From: DATEPR01 sp963780635
Lineage (GTDB): Bacteria; Actinomycetota; Actinomycetes; Mycobacteriales; Pseudonocardiaceae
Direction of reading: 5' to 3'
Assembly: GCA_963780635.1 (NCBI GenBank)
Contig: CAWACW010000011.1
Location: 434,001-498,000 of the forward strand
Length of the DNA stretch: 64,000 bases
The position numbers and the translations under genes are program-made. Below, one piece after another: positions 7,226 to 16,628 of this stretch. Every line of letters starts with the position of its first letter. Position 1 is the stretch's first letter. Under the pieces are notes generated by a model. That model saw nothing but the letters and a program-made list of their open reading frames with translations, did no database searches and was not told the DNA's origin.

Positions 7226-8884
7226 ATGCCGTCAACACCGACGACCAAGTCACAGGTCCAGGCGTATCGCTTCGTGCTGCGCCGGATGGAGTCCGCCCTG
7301 GTCCGCAAGGACCCGGTGATGCTGCACGACCCGATGCGATCGCACAAGAGATCGACGGTCGTCGGCGCGATCATCAGTGTCGTGGGCCTCGTGGGTTTCC
7401 TGCTGTTCGCCGTGCTGAAGCCGGCGCCCCAGGTGCCCGACAGCGGCATCGTGATCGCGCAACCTTCCGGCTCGGTGTACGTGGTCAACCAGAGCCCGCA
7501 CGAACTGCTGCCCGTGTTCAACGTGGTGTCCGGCAGACTGCTGCTCGCGGCCGCCCAGCAGCGCAGCTCCAGCGGTAGCGACCAGACAGCCCCGCAGAGC
7601 GCGCCCGATCTGGTCACGCCGGTCACGGTCACCGACCAGCAACTGCAGAACATCGGCATCCCGATCGGCCAGATGGAAGGCATCCCGGACGGGCCGACGT
7701 CGCTGCCCAGCCCCGGCCAGGCGCCGACCACGTGGGCGGTGTGCGACTACGTCAAACCGGACACCAACGCGCCCGACCCGACCGCCCAGCAGGCTCTGCA
7801 GACGTCGGTGCTGGTCGGCGTGCCCGACATCGGCCAGAACCTGGGATCCGACCAGGCGTTGCTGGTGTCCAGCGACGGCGGCCGGACGCTGAACCTGGTC
7901 TACGGCCTCACGGGCAACGCCAACTTCCGCAACGACAGCGCGGTCCGGGCAGTGGTCCAGGACAATCCGGCGGTGCGGACAGCGCTGAACATCAACCGCA
8001 ACCAATACCGGGTGGTCAGCCCGGCGGTGCTCAACGCCATCCCGTCGGTGACCATGATCCAGGACCCGACGGCCGGACTGGACCTCTCCCGGACGCCGAT
8101 GGCGCGACTGGCGAGCGCGGGCCTGAGCATGGGCGAGGCGTTCCAGGTGAACCCGGTTTCCGGCGCGGTGCGGTACTACATCGTGGTGCCGGGCGGGATC
8201 GAGCAGGTCACCAACACGACGGCGCAGATCGCGCGGTACGCGCACTCGCAGGGCCAGTCCCAGATCACCCGCATCCAGCCGGAAGCCACTGACGGCGTGC
8301 CGGTCGTGCAGTACGGCGACCCGGGCAGCCTGCAAGTGAACGTGACGAACTATCCCAACGCGTCCAGTGTGCCGACGATCATCAGCGCGGACTCGAAGCC
8401 CGCGGTGTGCCTGGGCTGGCGGGCGGACTACAGCAACCCCGCGCAGCCGCTGGCCAAGACCAGGGTGACCGTGGGCTTCAACCTGCAGATCCCGAAGGAC
8501 CCGAACACCGGCCAGCCGATGAGCATGGTCGGCGTCCAGCAGGGTTCGCCGACCGGCGCCATCAACAGCTTCTTCATGAACCCGAGCCTGGGCGGTGTCG
8601 CGATCCGGGCGGCGACCAACGCAGGCGAGTTCACCAACGGCCAGATCTACGTGATCGACCCGCGCGGCGTGCGCTTCAGCGTGCCGGACCTGTACACGGC
8701 CGAGGTGATCGGTGTCGCCAACAGCAGCCAGCCCATCCCGCCCGCGCCGGAGCCGATCGTCACGCTGCTGCAGCCCGGTAACTCGCAGTTGGACACGCTG
8801 AGCGTGCAACAGTCGCCCGGCGGCAGCACGCAGCAACCGGTACCGAGCCCGGCCCAGCAGGCGAACTCCGGTGGTGGCGGCTGA
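7226..8884 (+). CDS. eccB: type VII secretion protein EccB
   Basis: EccB is a core subunit of the ESX channel with one transmembrane helix and a large periplasm-facing domain. The 552-residue protein starts MPSTPTTKSQVQAYRFVLRRMESALVRKD, the conserved EccB N-terminus. Its single helix lies at about residues 47-68 (VVGAIISVVGLVGFLLFAVL). The extracellular part contains two cysteines (WAVCDY and PAVCLGW) that probably form the family disulfide. The C-terminal 35 residues are Pro/Gln/Ser-rich. AGGACGAGA precedes the ATG. It heads the plus-strand run of substrate-like genes 8953 and 9283. Confidence 0.95.
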   Translation: MPSTPTTKSQVQAYRFVLRRMESALVRKDPVMLHDPMRSHKRSTVVGAIISVVGLVGFLLFAVLKPAPQVPDSGIVIAQPSGSVYVVNQSPHELLPVFNVVSGRLLLAAAQQRSSSGSDQTAPQSAPDLVTPVTVTDQQLQNIGIPIGQMEGIPDGPTSLPSPGQAPTTWAVCDYVKPDTNAPDPTAQQALQTSVLVGVPDIGQNLGSDQALLVSSDGGRTLNLVYGLTGNANFRNDSAVRAVVQDNPAVRTALNINRNQYRVVSPAVLNAIPSVTMIQDPTAGLDLSRTPMARLASAGLSMGEAFQVNPVSGAVRYYIVVPGGIEQVTNTTAQIARYAHSQGQSQITRIQPEATDGVPVVQYGDPGSLQVNVTNYPNASSVPTIISADSKPAVCLGWRADYSNPAQPLAKTRVTVGFNLQIPKDPNTGQPMSMVGVQQGSPTGAINSFFMNPSLGGVAIRAATNAGEFTNGQIYVIDPRGVRFSVPDLYTAEVIGVANSSQPIPPAPEPIVTLLQPGNSQLDTLSVQQSPGGSTQQPVPSPAQQANSGGGG

Positions 8885-8952
8885 CCTCCCCGATCGAGGG
8901 AACCGTGGCGGTGCGACGATCGTCCCATTCGCACGGCGGCTGAGGAGGTTCT

Positions 8953-9267
8953 GTGGCGGGCATCGAGGTCAACCCGAGCTGGCTGGCGGGCTATGCCGCG
9001 ACGGCCGAGCAGGCCGCTGACGACCTGACCGCCGCGCTGACGACGTTGACGGACTCGCCGCTGGCCGCGGCGGCGTTCGGTGCCGCCGGCAGGCAATTGG
9101 GCACGGCGACCGCATATCAGGGCGCTGCCACGACGCTCCAGCAGCAGCTCGGTCGTGCGGCGGACGCGCTGAAGTCGGCTGCGGGCAACCTGCGGACCGT
9201 AGCGGGGGCGCACTCGTCGTCGGACGAGGACCAGGCCGCCGCGTTCCGCCGGGTCGACCAGGGCTGA
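8953..9267 (+). CDS. small helical ESX-associated protein (EspC-like)
   Basis: A 104-residue, Ala-rich, almost entirely helical protein resembling ESX secretion-associated EspC/WXG-like proteins. It begins MAGIEVNPSWLAGYAATAEQ and has two predicted helices separated by a short turn (DSPLAAAAFGAAGRQLG). It has no W-x-G motif and no signal peptide. The GTG start is preceded by TGAGGAGGTTC. It lies 15 bases before the longer WXG100-like gene at 9283. The same short-plus-long pairing occurs at 26682/26990. It is probably a secreted partner or a chaperone of that neighbour; this is inference from size and context. Confidence 0.75.
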   Translation: MAGIEVNPSWLAGYAATAEQAADDLTAALTTLTDSPLAAAAFGAAGRQLGTATAYQGAATTLQQQLGRAADALKSAAGNLRTVAGAHSSSDEDQAAAFRRVDQG

Positions 9268-9282
9268 GCGGGGGAGGCAGCG

Positions 9283-10719
9283 GTGCGACAGGGTGGCGGT
9301 GACGCGACGACAGCGGCCGCGGGTCAGCTGGACTACGTGTCCCAGTTGGCAGGCAGGCTGGGGGTGAACGACCCCGTCGAGTCCCACCTGACCCCGGTGG
9401 ACGGGAACTGGGCAGACCTGCACGACGAGGCGGACAGGTGGCGCGCCGCGGCCAAGGCCGCCGAGGCGACCACCCAGCGGCTGACCGGACCGCTCGGCGG
9501 TCTGGACGCGGCCTGGCAGGGCAAGGACGCCGACTCGTTCGTGGACTACATGCGCCAGGTCGGCCTGGCCGGCAACGACCTGTCCGACGCGATGACGGCC
9601 ATCGCCGACGGGCTGGACCGCACGGCGGACGCGATCCAGCAGATCGTCGGCGAGATGGTCGACCTGTTGTCCGACACGGCCGACCAGGCTTCGGACGCGA
9701 TGACGGTGCCGGTCTCGGGCAAGGCGCGGGCCACACAGCACCTCGACGAGCTGGACGAGCCGACCGGCAAACTGCACGAGTCCGTGCAGGACATCCTGCG
9801 GGCATTCGCGGAGCTGTGCGACGGTGTCCAAGGTGGACAGTCGTTCGGCTCGATCACGATGGCCCACCAGATGCCTGCACAGAACTGGGCACCCGCGCCG
9901 ACGCCCACACCCCCGCGCACGACATCGCCCCAGGCCGCCCCGGTCACCCACCCGGCGCCGACTGTGAACACCGCTGCGCCTGCGCACCCGGGTCATGCCA
10001 CCGATCCGGCTCCGGTCGCGCACCCGGCTGCTGTCGTGGGCGCTGCTGCCACCCCGCACCCGGCTGGTGTCGCAGGCTCGGCTCCCGCTGGGCACTCGGC
10101 TGGCGTCGGGAGCATGGCTCCCGCTGCCCACTCGGCTGGTGTTGCCGGCCCGGCTCCCGCTGCCGACTCGGCTGGTGCTGCCGGCCCGACTCCCGCTGCC
10201 GACCCGGCTGGTGCTGGCGGCCCGACTTCTGTCGCCCATCCGGCGACGCTCGCCGCGCATCCTGTGGCACCGGCAGCGCATGCGACCGGACCTGCTGGGC
10301 ATGCAGTGGCTCCCGCGGCGCACGCGGACTCTGCCTCCGTGGCCGCGCAGGGCGCGCAGGCCACCCACGCCGCCCCGCCGCAGCACGCCGGTTTGCCGCC
10401 TGCCGCGCACGCGGCAGCACCGCTACCGGCGCCGTCGGGACCGCCGCCGGTGTCGGCCGTGATCAAGGACCCGACCACGGACAGCATGTCCGGCCAGCTC
10501 CCGATCGAGGAGTCCGGCGCCGGTGGTGCGGGCGCTGGTGCCGGTGCTGATGCGGGCGGCCAGCAGGGCGGCGCGCCGATGGGCGGCATGGGCGGGATGG
10601 GTGGCATGAGCGGCAAGGGTGGTGACCAGGAACACAAGGCCAAGATCCGCCTCAGCGGCGACGTAAAGGACATCCTCGGCAAGCCCGACCGCACAGCACC
10701 CCCCACCATCGGCGGCTGA
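9283..10719 (+). CDS. long WXG100-like protein with Ala/Pro repeats
   Basis: A 478-residue ESX-type substrate candidate. Residues about 1-190 are helical, with a WXG-like turn at about 75-80 (AAWQGKDADSF) and a helical hairpin on either side. Residues about 205-400 are a low-complexity Ala/Pro/His/Gly tract with decapeptide-like repeats (AHPAGVAGSAPA, ADSAGAAGPTPA). The end is Gly/Met-rich (GGMGGMGGMSGKGGDQ) followed by a short conserved-looking tail RLSGDVKDILG. The 26990-30000 protein has the same architecture and a similar tail, so the two are probably paralogous in design. The GTG start follows GGGGGAGGCAG. It follows the 8953 gene in an operon. Confidence 0.8.
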   Translation: MRQGGGDATTAAAGQLDYVSQLAGRLGVNDPVESHLTPVDGNWADLHDEADRWRAAAKAAEATTQRLTGPLGGLDAAWQGKDADSFVDYMRQVGLAGNDLSDAMTAIADGLDRTADAIQQIVGEMVDLLSDTADQASDAMTVPVSGKARATQHLDELDEPTGKLHESVQDILRAFAELCDGVQGGQSFGSITMAHQMPAQNWAPAPTPTPPRTTSPQAAPVTHPAPTVNTAAPAHPGHATDPAPVAHPAAVVGAAATPHPAGVAGSAPAGHSAGVGSMAPAAHSAGVAGPAPAADSAGAAGPTPAADPAGAGGPTSVAHPATLAAHPVAPAAHATGPAGHAVAPAAHADSASVAAQGAQATHAAPPQHAGLPPAAHAAAPLPAPSGPPPVSAVIKDPTTDSMSGQLPIEESGAGGAGAGAGADAGGQQGGAPMGGMGGMGGMSGKGGDQEHKAKIRLSGDVKDILGKPDRTAPPTIGG

Positions 10720-10737
10720 CCACCCAACGCCCAACTC

Positions 10738-11434
10738 GCCAGGACTACCGCTGGGAGCCGACTAGGACCGCTGGGAGCGACTACCGCTGGGAGCCGACTA
10801 CCGCCGGGAGCCGACTACCGCCGGGAGCCGACCACCGCGAACCGGCCACTGAGTGGTCATCTCATCAAGTGGGTCGCCAGCCGCCGGCTGAATGGTCAAC
10901 TCGCGAGGCCCGTCACCGAGATGGCGCGGCGAACCGCTCATTGAGTGGTCATCTCATGAAGCGGGCTCGCCAGTTGCCCGCCCAATGGCCATCTCGCGAG
11001 GATTACCGCCGGAAGCCGATCACCGTGAACCGACCGCTCAGCGGCCATCTCATGAAATAACCCGCTTGCTGCCCGCCGAACGCCCACTCTCGCGACGTTC
11101 ATCGCCGGGAGAGCACCGCGCCGTGAACTGCTCATTGGGCGGCTAATTCACTCAGTCGCTCCCCAGTTGACCGCCCAGTGGTCATCTCGCGAGGTTCGCT
11201 GCCGGGAGGGCGCCGCGAACCGGCCATCGAGTGGTCATCTCATCGAGCGAGCGCCAGCAGACCGTCTAATGGTCGACTCGCCGGGTTACTCATAAGCGCA
11301 TTGCCGGCCGTCCGTTCAGTGGTCGTCTCACGAAGTGGCTCGGTGACTGACCGACCGCTGAATGGCCAGCTTGAGGGGGACCACGTGCGCGAGCACCGCG
11401 GGCCGTCCATTGAGCGGTCATTTCATCAAGCGGG
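10738..11434. repeat. intergenic block of degenerate hairpin repeats
   Basis: There is no credible gene here. About eleven degenerate copies of a motif of the type TGAGTGGTCATCTCATCAAG occur (for example near 10850, 10936, 11170, 11225 and 11313), interleaved with CTCGCGAGG variants and GGGAGCCGACTACCGC units. Several copies can fold, with arms TGAG/CTCA. Related motifs fill 30543-31600 and parts of 38750-39260, so this is a dispersed family. Short reading frames in it have repetitive, unprotein-like translations. Confidence 0.7.
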
Positions 11435-11890
11435 GCCAGGCCAGGCGAGGGGCGGCGAGGCGGGGTCAGGCCGGGCCAGGCGAGGCAAGGTCAAGTCAGG
11501 CGGGGCCGGGCCAGGCGAGGCAAGGTCAAGTCAGGCGGGGCCGGGCCAGGCGAGGCAAGGTCAAGTCAGGCGGGGCCGGGCCAGGCGAGGCGAGGTCAGG
11601 TCAAGTCGGGCGGGGCCAGGTGAGGCGAGGTCAGGTCAAGTCGGGCGGGGCCAGGTGGGGCGAGGTCAGGTCGGAGTCGGGCGGGGCCGGGCGCGAGGCG
11701 AGGTCAGGTCAAGTCGGGCGGGGCCAGGTGGGGCGAGGTCAGGTCGGATCGGGCGGGGCCAGGTGGGGCGAGGTCAGGTCGATCGGGCGGGGCCAGGCGA
11801 GGCGAGGGCCGGTGAGGCGGGGTCAGGCCGGGCCAGGCGGGGCAAGGTCAAGTCGGGCGGGGCCAGGTGAGGTGAGGTGAGGTCGGGCTG
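11435..11890. repeat. G-rich tandem repeat array, 35-bp period
   Basis: A strongly strand-asymmetric array built from GGCGGGGCCAGG, GCGAGG and AGGTCAAGTC blocks. Near-identical 35-bp units start at 11486, 11521 and 11556, and more degenerate units continue to about 11890. It lies just beyond the 3' end of the minus-strand mycosin gene. The purine-rich + strand would be prone to replication slippage and perhaps unusual structures. No gene is supported. Confidence 0.75.
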
Positions 11891-11925
11891 GGCCGGCGAT
11901 GGACGCTTGGCGTGGCAAGGCCGGG

Positions 11926-13401
11926 TCAGGGACGGTTGGGTGGGTGGCGGCGGCGGATGGTTCGGACCACGAACAGCGTCGTCAGTAGCAGCGCGATGCC
12001 GGCTGCGGTGCCGATCAGCGCGACCCGGGCTGGTGTCCAATCCTTCGCCGCCATTCGCGGCAGCACGACCGGTGCCGGTCGCTTGCCGTTGGCCGGCACG
12101 CCGTTCTGCCCGGGGATCGCCGCGGTGAGCGCCGCGACCGGGTCGATCAGGCCGTAGCCGATCTGGTTGTTCCGGCCACCGGGGCCGGACGGGTGCTGCG
12201 CGGTGTCCTCGATCCGCTCGATCACCTGGCGCGCGGTCAGGTTCGGGTAACGCGCCCGGACGAGCGCCACCACCCCCGCCACATACGGAGCGGCGAAGCT
12301 CGTGCCCTGGATCGGTGTCGGCCGGCCGGTCGAGCCCGGCGGCGTGTACAGCTGCGCCAGACCGCGGCCGCCCGCCGCGGGATTGACCGAGTCGATGCCC
12401 TCGCCGGGTGCCGCGATGTTCACCCACGGCCCCCACACCGAGAACGCCGACACCGACCCTGTCGTCGGGCTGACCGACGCGACCGACAGCAAGTTGTCCG
12501 AGAACACCGCGGGCACCTCGATCTCCCGCACGGCATTGGGATCCGGATTGTCGTTCTGCGGCACCGACGCGCACGGGTCGTCCGACTGCTGGCCGCCTTC
12601 CGACTGTGCCGCCACGTTCCCTGCCGAGTTGACCACGACCACGTTGTGGCCGATCGCGTATGCGATGGCCGCCTGCAACTGCTGCTCGGGCGAGTCGGGC
12701 TGGTGCATCTCGGCGATGGCGTCCGCGGTCAGCAGGCAGACATCCACCGACGTTGTGATGACATTCACACCGAGGTTCACCGCGTGCACGATCGCACTGG
12801 CCAGTGTGGACGGCGTGCCTGCCGTGAAGCCGGTGTCCTGACCGTGCGACAGCTGGTGGTACACCGTGCTGGTCTGGCGGATCGCGTAGATCGTGGCGCC
12901 GGGCGCGACACCGGTGAAGCCGTCGCCCGTGCCCGCCGTGTCGGCCGCGACGATGCCCGCGGTGAGCGTGCCGTGGCCGTCGCAGTCGACGGTGCCGTCG
13001 CTGGTCGGGCTCGGCGCGATGTAGTCGCCACCACCCTTGAGTCTGCCGTGGTCGGTGAGCAGCGGGTTCGGATTCACCCCGGTGTCGATCACCGCGACCT
13101 TCACACCGGCACCCGTCGAGAACTGCTGCGCCGCCCGGATGTCGAGCATCCGCTGCGCCGCGGGCTCGTCGGGCAGAGTGGTGTCGCCGTTCTGCGAGGT
13201 CACGCACTGGGTGCGCTGCTGGTATGTGACACCGGGCGGCGGCCCCGGCGGCAGGTCGGGCGGTAGCGCGGCCAGGTTGACCGGTGGCGGTGCCCAGGAG
13301 GGTGTGGCCGCCCAGCTCACGGGTGTCCCGGCCAGGCACAGCACTGCGGCGGCGACGGCACCGATCCGCGCCGTGCGCCGCAGCGACACCGTCCCAGCCA
13401 C
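11926..13401 (-). CDS. mycP: mycosin, type VII secretion subtilisin-like protease (copy 1)
   Basis: A membrane-anchored serine protease that matures or stabilises the ESX complex. The 491-residue protein has a signal peptide (about residues 1-31, ending PVSWAATPSWAPPP). The subtilisin catalytic triad appears as VIDTGVNP (Asp), DGHGTLTAG (His) and GTSFAAPYVAG (Ser). A C-terminal transmembrane helix near residues 455-478 precedes an RRRHPPNRP tail. The GTG start at 13401 is 39 bases after the stop of the second mycosin, so both follow eccD in one minus-strand operon. The copies are clearly homologous along their whole length. Confidence 0.94.
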   Translation of the reverse strand: MAGTVSLRRTARIGAVAAAVLCLAGTPVSWAATPSWAPPPVNLAALPPDLPPGPPPGVTYQQRTQCVTSQNGDTTLPDEPAAQRMLDIRAAQQFSTGAGVKVAVIDTGVNPNPLLTDHGRLKGGGDYIAPSPTSDGTVDCDGHGTLTAGIVAADTAGTGDGFTGVAPGATIYAIRQTSTVYHQLSHGQDTGFTAGTPSTLASAIVHAVNLGVNVITTSVDVCLLTADAIAEMHQPDSPEQQLQAAIAYAIGHNVVVVNSAGNVAAQSEGGQQSDDPCASVPQNDNPDPNAVREIEVPAVFSDNLLSVASVSPTTGSVSAFSVWGPWVNIAAPGEGIDSVNPAAGGRGLAQLYTPPGSTGRPTPIQGTSFAAPYVAGVVALVRARYPNLTARQVIERIEDTAQHPSGPGGRNNQIGYGLIDPVAALTAAIPGQNGVPANGKRPAPVVLPRMAAKDWTPARVALIGTAAGIALLLTTLFVVRTIRRRHPPNRP

Positions 13402-13440
13402 GTGCTCGACGATACGACCGGGCAGGTCAACCGGGGTGTG

Positions 13441-14931
13441 TCAGGCGCTCCGCTCCACCCGTTCGCGGCGCAGCGACCGAACGACGAAGTAGGTGACCAG
13501 CAGCAGGACGATCCCGACGGCGCTGCCGATCAGTGCGACCCGCATCGGTGCCCAGTCCTTCACCGTCGCCATCGGCAGCACCACGTGGCCGCGCTGGGTG
13601 ACCATCGGCGGCACTCCCGCCTGGCCCGGGATCGACGCCGTCAGCGCCGCGACCGGGTCGATGATCCCGTACCCGACCTGGTTGTTGCGCCCACCGGGGC
13701 CGGACGGGTGCTGCGCGGTGTCCTCGATCCGCTTGACCACGTCCTGCGCGGACAGGTTCGGGTAGTAGGACCGGACCAGCGCCACCACACCGGCCACGTA
13801 GGGCGCGGCGAAACTGGTGCCCTGCAACGGGATGGGCTGGCCCTGCTCGATGGTGCTGTTGGACAGTCCCTGGCCGCCCGGACCGGGGTCGACCGACGTG
13901 ATGTCCTGGCCCGGTGCCGCAACGGTCACCCACGGCCCCCACACGGTGAATGGCGAGGGCGCCCCCGTCAGCGGGTCGACCGATGCGACGGACATCACGT
14001 CGTTGGAGTACACCGGCGGGATCTGCACCTGGTTCACGGCGTTCGGGTTCGGGTTGTTGTTCTGCGGGATGTTCTGGCAGGCCGAGGCCTGCTGGCCGTT
14101 CTGGTCGGTGTTCTGGCCGGACGACAGGTTGCCCGCCGCCGCGATGACCACCTTGTCCATGGTGACGTACGCGTAGTGGATGGCGGCCTGCAGGGCCATC
14201 GCCGGAGGCTGGGCGAGGATCCCCTGCTCCTGGGCTGCCGTCACGCACTCGTCCACGGACATCGTGATGACCTTCACCGACGGCTGGTCGGCCGCGTAGC
14301 GGATGGCCTCGGCGAGCGTCTCCAGGTCACCGGCGGTGCGAGTGTTGCCGTTGCTGTCCTTCGCCTCGTAGTGCTCGCTGGTGTGCTTGATGGCGAGGAT
14401 GTCCGCCTCCGGTGCGACGCCGGTGAACGCCGTGTGCCCGCCCGCGGTGTTCGCCGCGATGATGCCGGCGACGATCGTGCCGTGGCCGTCGCAGTCGTTC
14501 AACGCGGTGCCGTCGGTGAGGATGTAGTCGCCGCCGTTGCGCAGGCGGTTGCCGGTGGTCAGGTACCGCTGCTTGTTGACGCCGGTGTCGATCACCGCGA
14601 CCGTGACGCCCTTGCCGCGGCTGAACTGCTGGGCCGCGTCGATGTTGAGCATGGCCTGGGCAGGCGGCCGGTCGGTCAGCGTCGTGTTGCCGACGCCGCT
14701 CTGGATGCAGCCGGTGCTGCCGCTGAGGGCGAAATTGCCGTCCGGCGTGCCTTTGGCCTGTTCGGCGGGCAGCGCGGCCAGCTCCGCCATCTGCACCGGC
14801 GGGGGCGCCCAGGACGCCGGGCCGGCCTGCGCGGCGAACACCGGTGCGCCCGCCGGGCCGAGTGCGACCAGCAGGCCGACCGTCGCGATGGCCGCGGTCC
14901 TGGTGAGCAGGGCGGATGGGGTGCGGGTCAT
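13441..14931 (-). CDS. mycP: mycosin, type VII secretion subtilisin-like protease (copy 2)
   Basis: Second membrane-anchored mycosin, 496 residues. It has a signal peptide at about 1-34 (ending APVFAAQAGPAS) and the triad VIDTGVNKQ, DCDGHGTIVAG and GTSFAAPYVAGVVAL. A C-terminal helix (MRVALIGSAVGIVLLLVTYF) precedes a basic tail. A strong GAGGAG lies before the ATG at 14931, 22 bases after the eccD stop. Compared with copy 1 it has an insertion-rich middle (around HYEAKDSNGNTRTAGD and an NNNPNPN stretch), so the two may have diverged in substrate. Two mycosins in one ESX locus is unusual, as most loci carry one. Confidence 0.94.
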   Translation of the reverse strand: MTRTPSALLTRTAAIATVGLLVALGPAGAPVFAAQAGPASWAPPPVQMAELAALPAEQAKGTPDGNFALSGSTGCIQSGVGNTTLTDRPPAQAMLNIDAAQQFSRGKGVTVAVIDTGVNKQRYLTTGNRLRNGGDYILTDGTALNDCDGHGTIVAGIIAANTAGGHTAFTGVAPEADILAIKHTSEHYEAKDSNGNTRTAGDLETLAEAIRYAADQPSVKVITMSVDECVTAAQEQGILAQPPAMALQAAIHYAYVTMDKVVIAAAGNLSSGQNTDQNGQQASACQNIPQNNNPNPNAVNQVQIPPVYSNDVMSVASVDPLTGAPSPFTVWGPWVTVAAPGQDITSVDPGPGGQGLSNSTIEQGQPIPLQGTSFAAPYVAGVVALVRSYYPNLSAQDVVKRIEDTAQHPSGPGGRNNQVGYGIIDPVAALTASIPGQAGVPPMVTQRGHVVLPMATVKDWAPMRVALIGSAVGIVLLLVTYFVVRSLRRERVERSA

Positions 14932-14953
14932 CGGGTGCGCTCCTCGCCGTGGT

Positions 14954-16351
14954 TCAGCCGAAGTTGACGTGCCGGACCTGGCTGTAGAGGTCCATCACGG
15001 CGAGCGCCAACGGCAGCACGGACACGATGAGCAGCGCCTCCAGCACGTCCACGGCCCGCCGCAGCACCGGCGAGAACCGCTGGTCCGGGAACACGATCCC
15101 GACCACGAGCGTGCCCGCGGCGAGCACCAGCAGCGCACCGAACACCAGCAGCAGCCGGTTGTCCGGAGTGGCCTCGACCGTCCACCCGATCAGCAGGCCG
15201 GCCGCGGTGAGCATGCCGGTCAGCAGCAGGGCGACGGCCTGTGCGCCGTTGGCGTAGGTGCGGCCGCGCAGCAGCAGCACGGCGGCCACGGCGCCACCCT
15301 CGATGATCCCGTACATGTTGCCGCCGCTGGCCGCGAGCACCGCCGAGATCGCCGCGACCACACCGCAGCCGACGATCATGCCGGTCATGTACTCGTGCGC
15401 CAGGCCGGTGCGCCGCTCGATCACCCGGAAGTCCGGGAAACCGGAGTCCTCCCGCAGATCGTCGGCGTCCCTGGGCACGCTGGGCAGTGGCAGCTTGGCC
15501 AGCATGATGGTCATCCTGGGCAGTACCGAGAGCGCGGCCAGTGCCACCGCTGCCGCTCCGCCCGCGATCCCGGCGGTCGACTCGGCGATCAGCGTCGCGA
15601 TCAGGAACGCGACGGCACCCAGGCCACTCGCGGTGCCCGCCGCGACGAACACCGTGCCACCCGCGCCGACGACCATCATCGAACCGGCCGCCACGATCAG
15701 CACGAACACGCAGGCCAGCAACAGGTTCGCCCGGCCCGGTGCGCCCGGCACGACGTAGAGCCCGCACACGAACGCCATCGGCAGCCCACCCGCGGCGGCG
15801 ATCACCACGCCGGTGGTCTCGGCCTGGTAGGCGTGCGTGATCGTGGCGCCGACGGCGACCGCGATGATCGCCGTCACACCGGCCGCGATCGCGGCCGCGA
15901 TGCCGTTGCCGCCCGTCACCAGCGGTCCGCCCAGCAGCAGCGCGACCGCGGCGAGCAGCAGCGTCAGCCCGCCCGCGACGTGCCCGATCCGGTGCGCCGT
16001 CTCCTTGGTCCACGGCCGGAAGCTGCTCGGCGTCGACTCGGCGATCGCGTCGACCACGTCGTCGTACAGCGGCGGCGGCGGATTGTCCGACCGTCTGCGC
16101 AGCTGCAGCAGATCGCCGTCGACCACACCCAGCGAGGCCAGCGTGCGGCTCGGGTCCAGTGGTGCCTCGCCCAGCTTGGCCAGACACCAGCCGCCGTGCC
16201 GCGCGCCGCCGTCGGGCGTGGCCTCCTTGGCCATGTCCAGCAGCATGGGCAGCAGGTCGGCGACGGCCACGTCGGCGGGCAGTGCCACGTCGATGCGCGT
16301 CCGGGGTGCCACCACCGTCACCCGGCTGAACACCGTCGTTCCGGTCGCCAC
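14954..16351 (-). CDS. eccD: type VII secretion channel protein EccD
   Basis: EccD is the polytopic subunit that forms the membrane vestibule of the ESX complex. The 465-residue protein has a ubiquitin-like N-terminal domain (about residues 1-90, SRVTVVAPRTRIDVALP at the start). About eleven hydrophobic helices follow from residue 120 onward (for example GGLTLLLAAVALLLGG and LILVAAGSMMVVGAGG). The GTG start at 16351 agrees with the conserved beginning of the ubiquitin fold. It is the first gene of the minus-strand operon eccD-mycP-mycP and is divergent from eccC across 277 bases. Confidence 0.93.
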   Translation of the reverse strand: MATGTTVFSRVTVVAPRTRIDVALPADVAVADLLPMLLDMAKEATPDGGARHGGWCLAKLGEAPLDPSRTLASLGVVDGDLLQLRRRSDNPPPPLYDDVVDAIAESTPSSFRPWTKETAHRIGHVAGGLTLLLAAVALLLGGPLVTGGNGIAAAIAAGVTAIIAVAVGATITHAYQAETTGVVIAAAGGLPMAFVCGLYVVPGAPGRANLLLACVFVLIVAAGSMMVVGAGGTVFVAAGTASGLGAVAFLIATLIAESTAGIAGGAAAVALAALSVLPRMTIMLAKLPLPSVPRDADDLREDSGFPDFRVIERRTGLAHEYMTGMIVGCGVVAAISAVLAASGGNMYGIIEGGAVAAVLLLRGRTYANGAQAVALLLTGMLTAAGLLIGWTVEATPDNRLLLVFGALLVLAAGTLVVGIVFPDQRFSPVLRRAVDVLEALLIVSVLPLALAVMDLYSQVRHVNFG

Positions 16352-16628
16352 CAGCGCCCCCTTCGGGTTCGTACGTATGAGTGCCGCTTACCACTCGGGT
16401 GGTCGATACCAACTCGGGAGAACCGACCTCCGGGCGCGGTGAGCGCCCCTAGTATGGCCTTACCCGGCCGCGCGCTTGGACGGTTCCGGACAACATGTCG
16501 GTTCCGGCCCGCGGGCATGCGGTCCACCGCCAGTCGAGAGGTGCCAGCGGCGTGAGCGAGGTTGCGAGCGAGCCGGTGAGCGCAGCGCCTCCGCGAATGC
16601 GGCTGACGAGCGTTAGCGGAGAGGTCGT

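Noticed and set aside
11435..11890. Open frames rich in Gly/Arg/Ala/Gln through the tandem array
   Set aside because: Frames are open because the repeat lacks stop codons; there is no ribosome-binding site or protein-like composition, and all three frames look alike.
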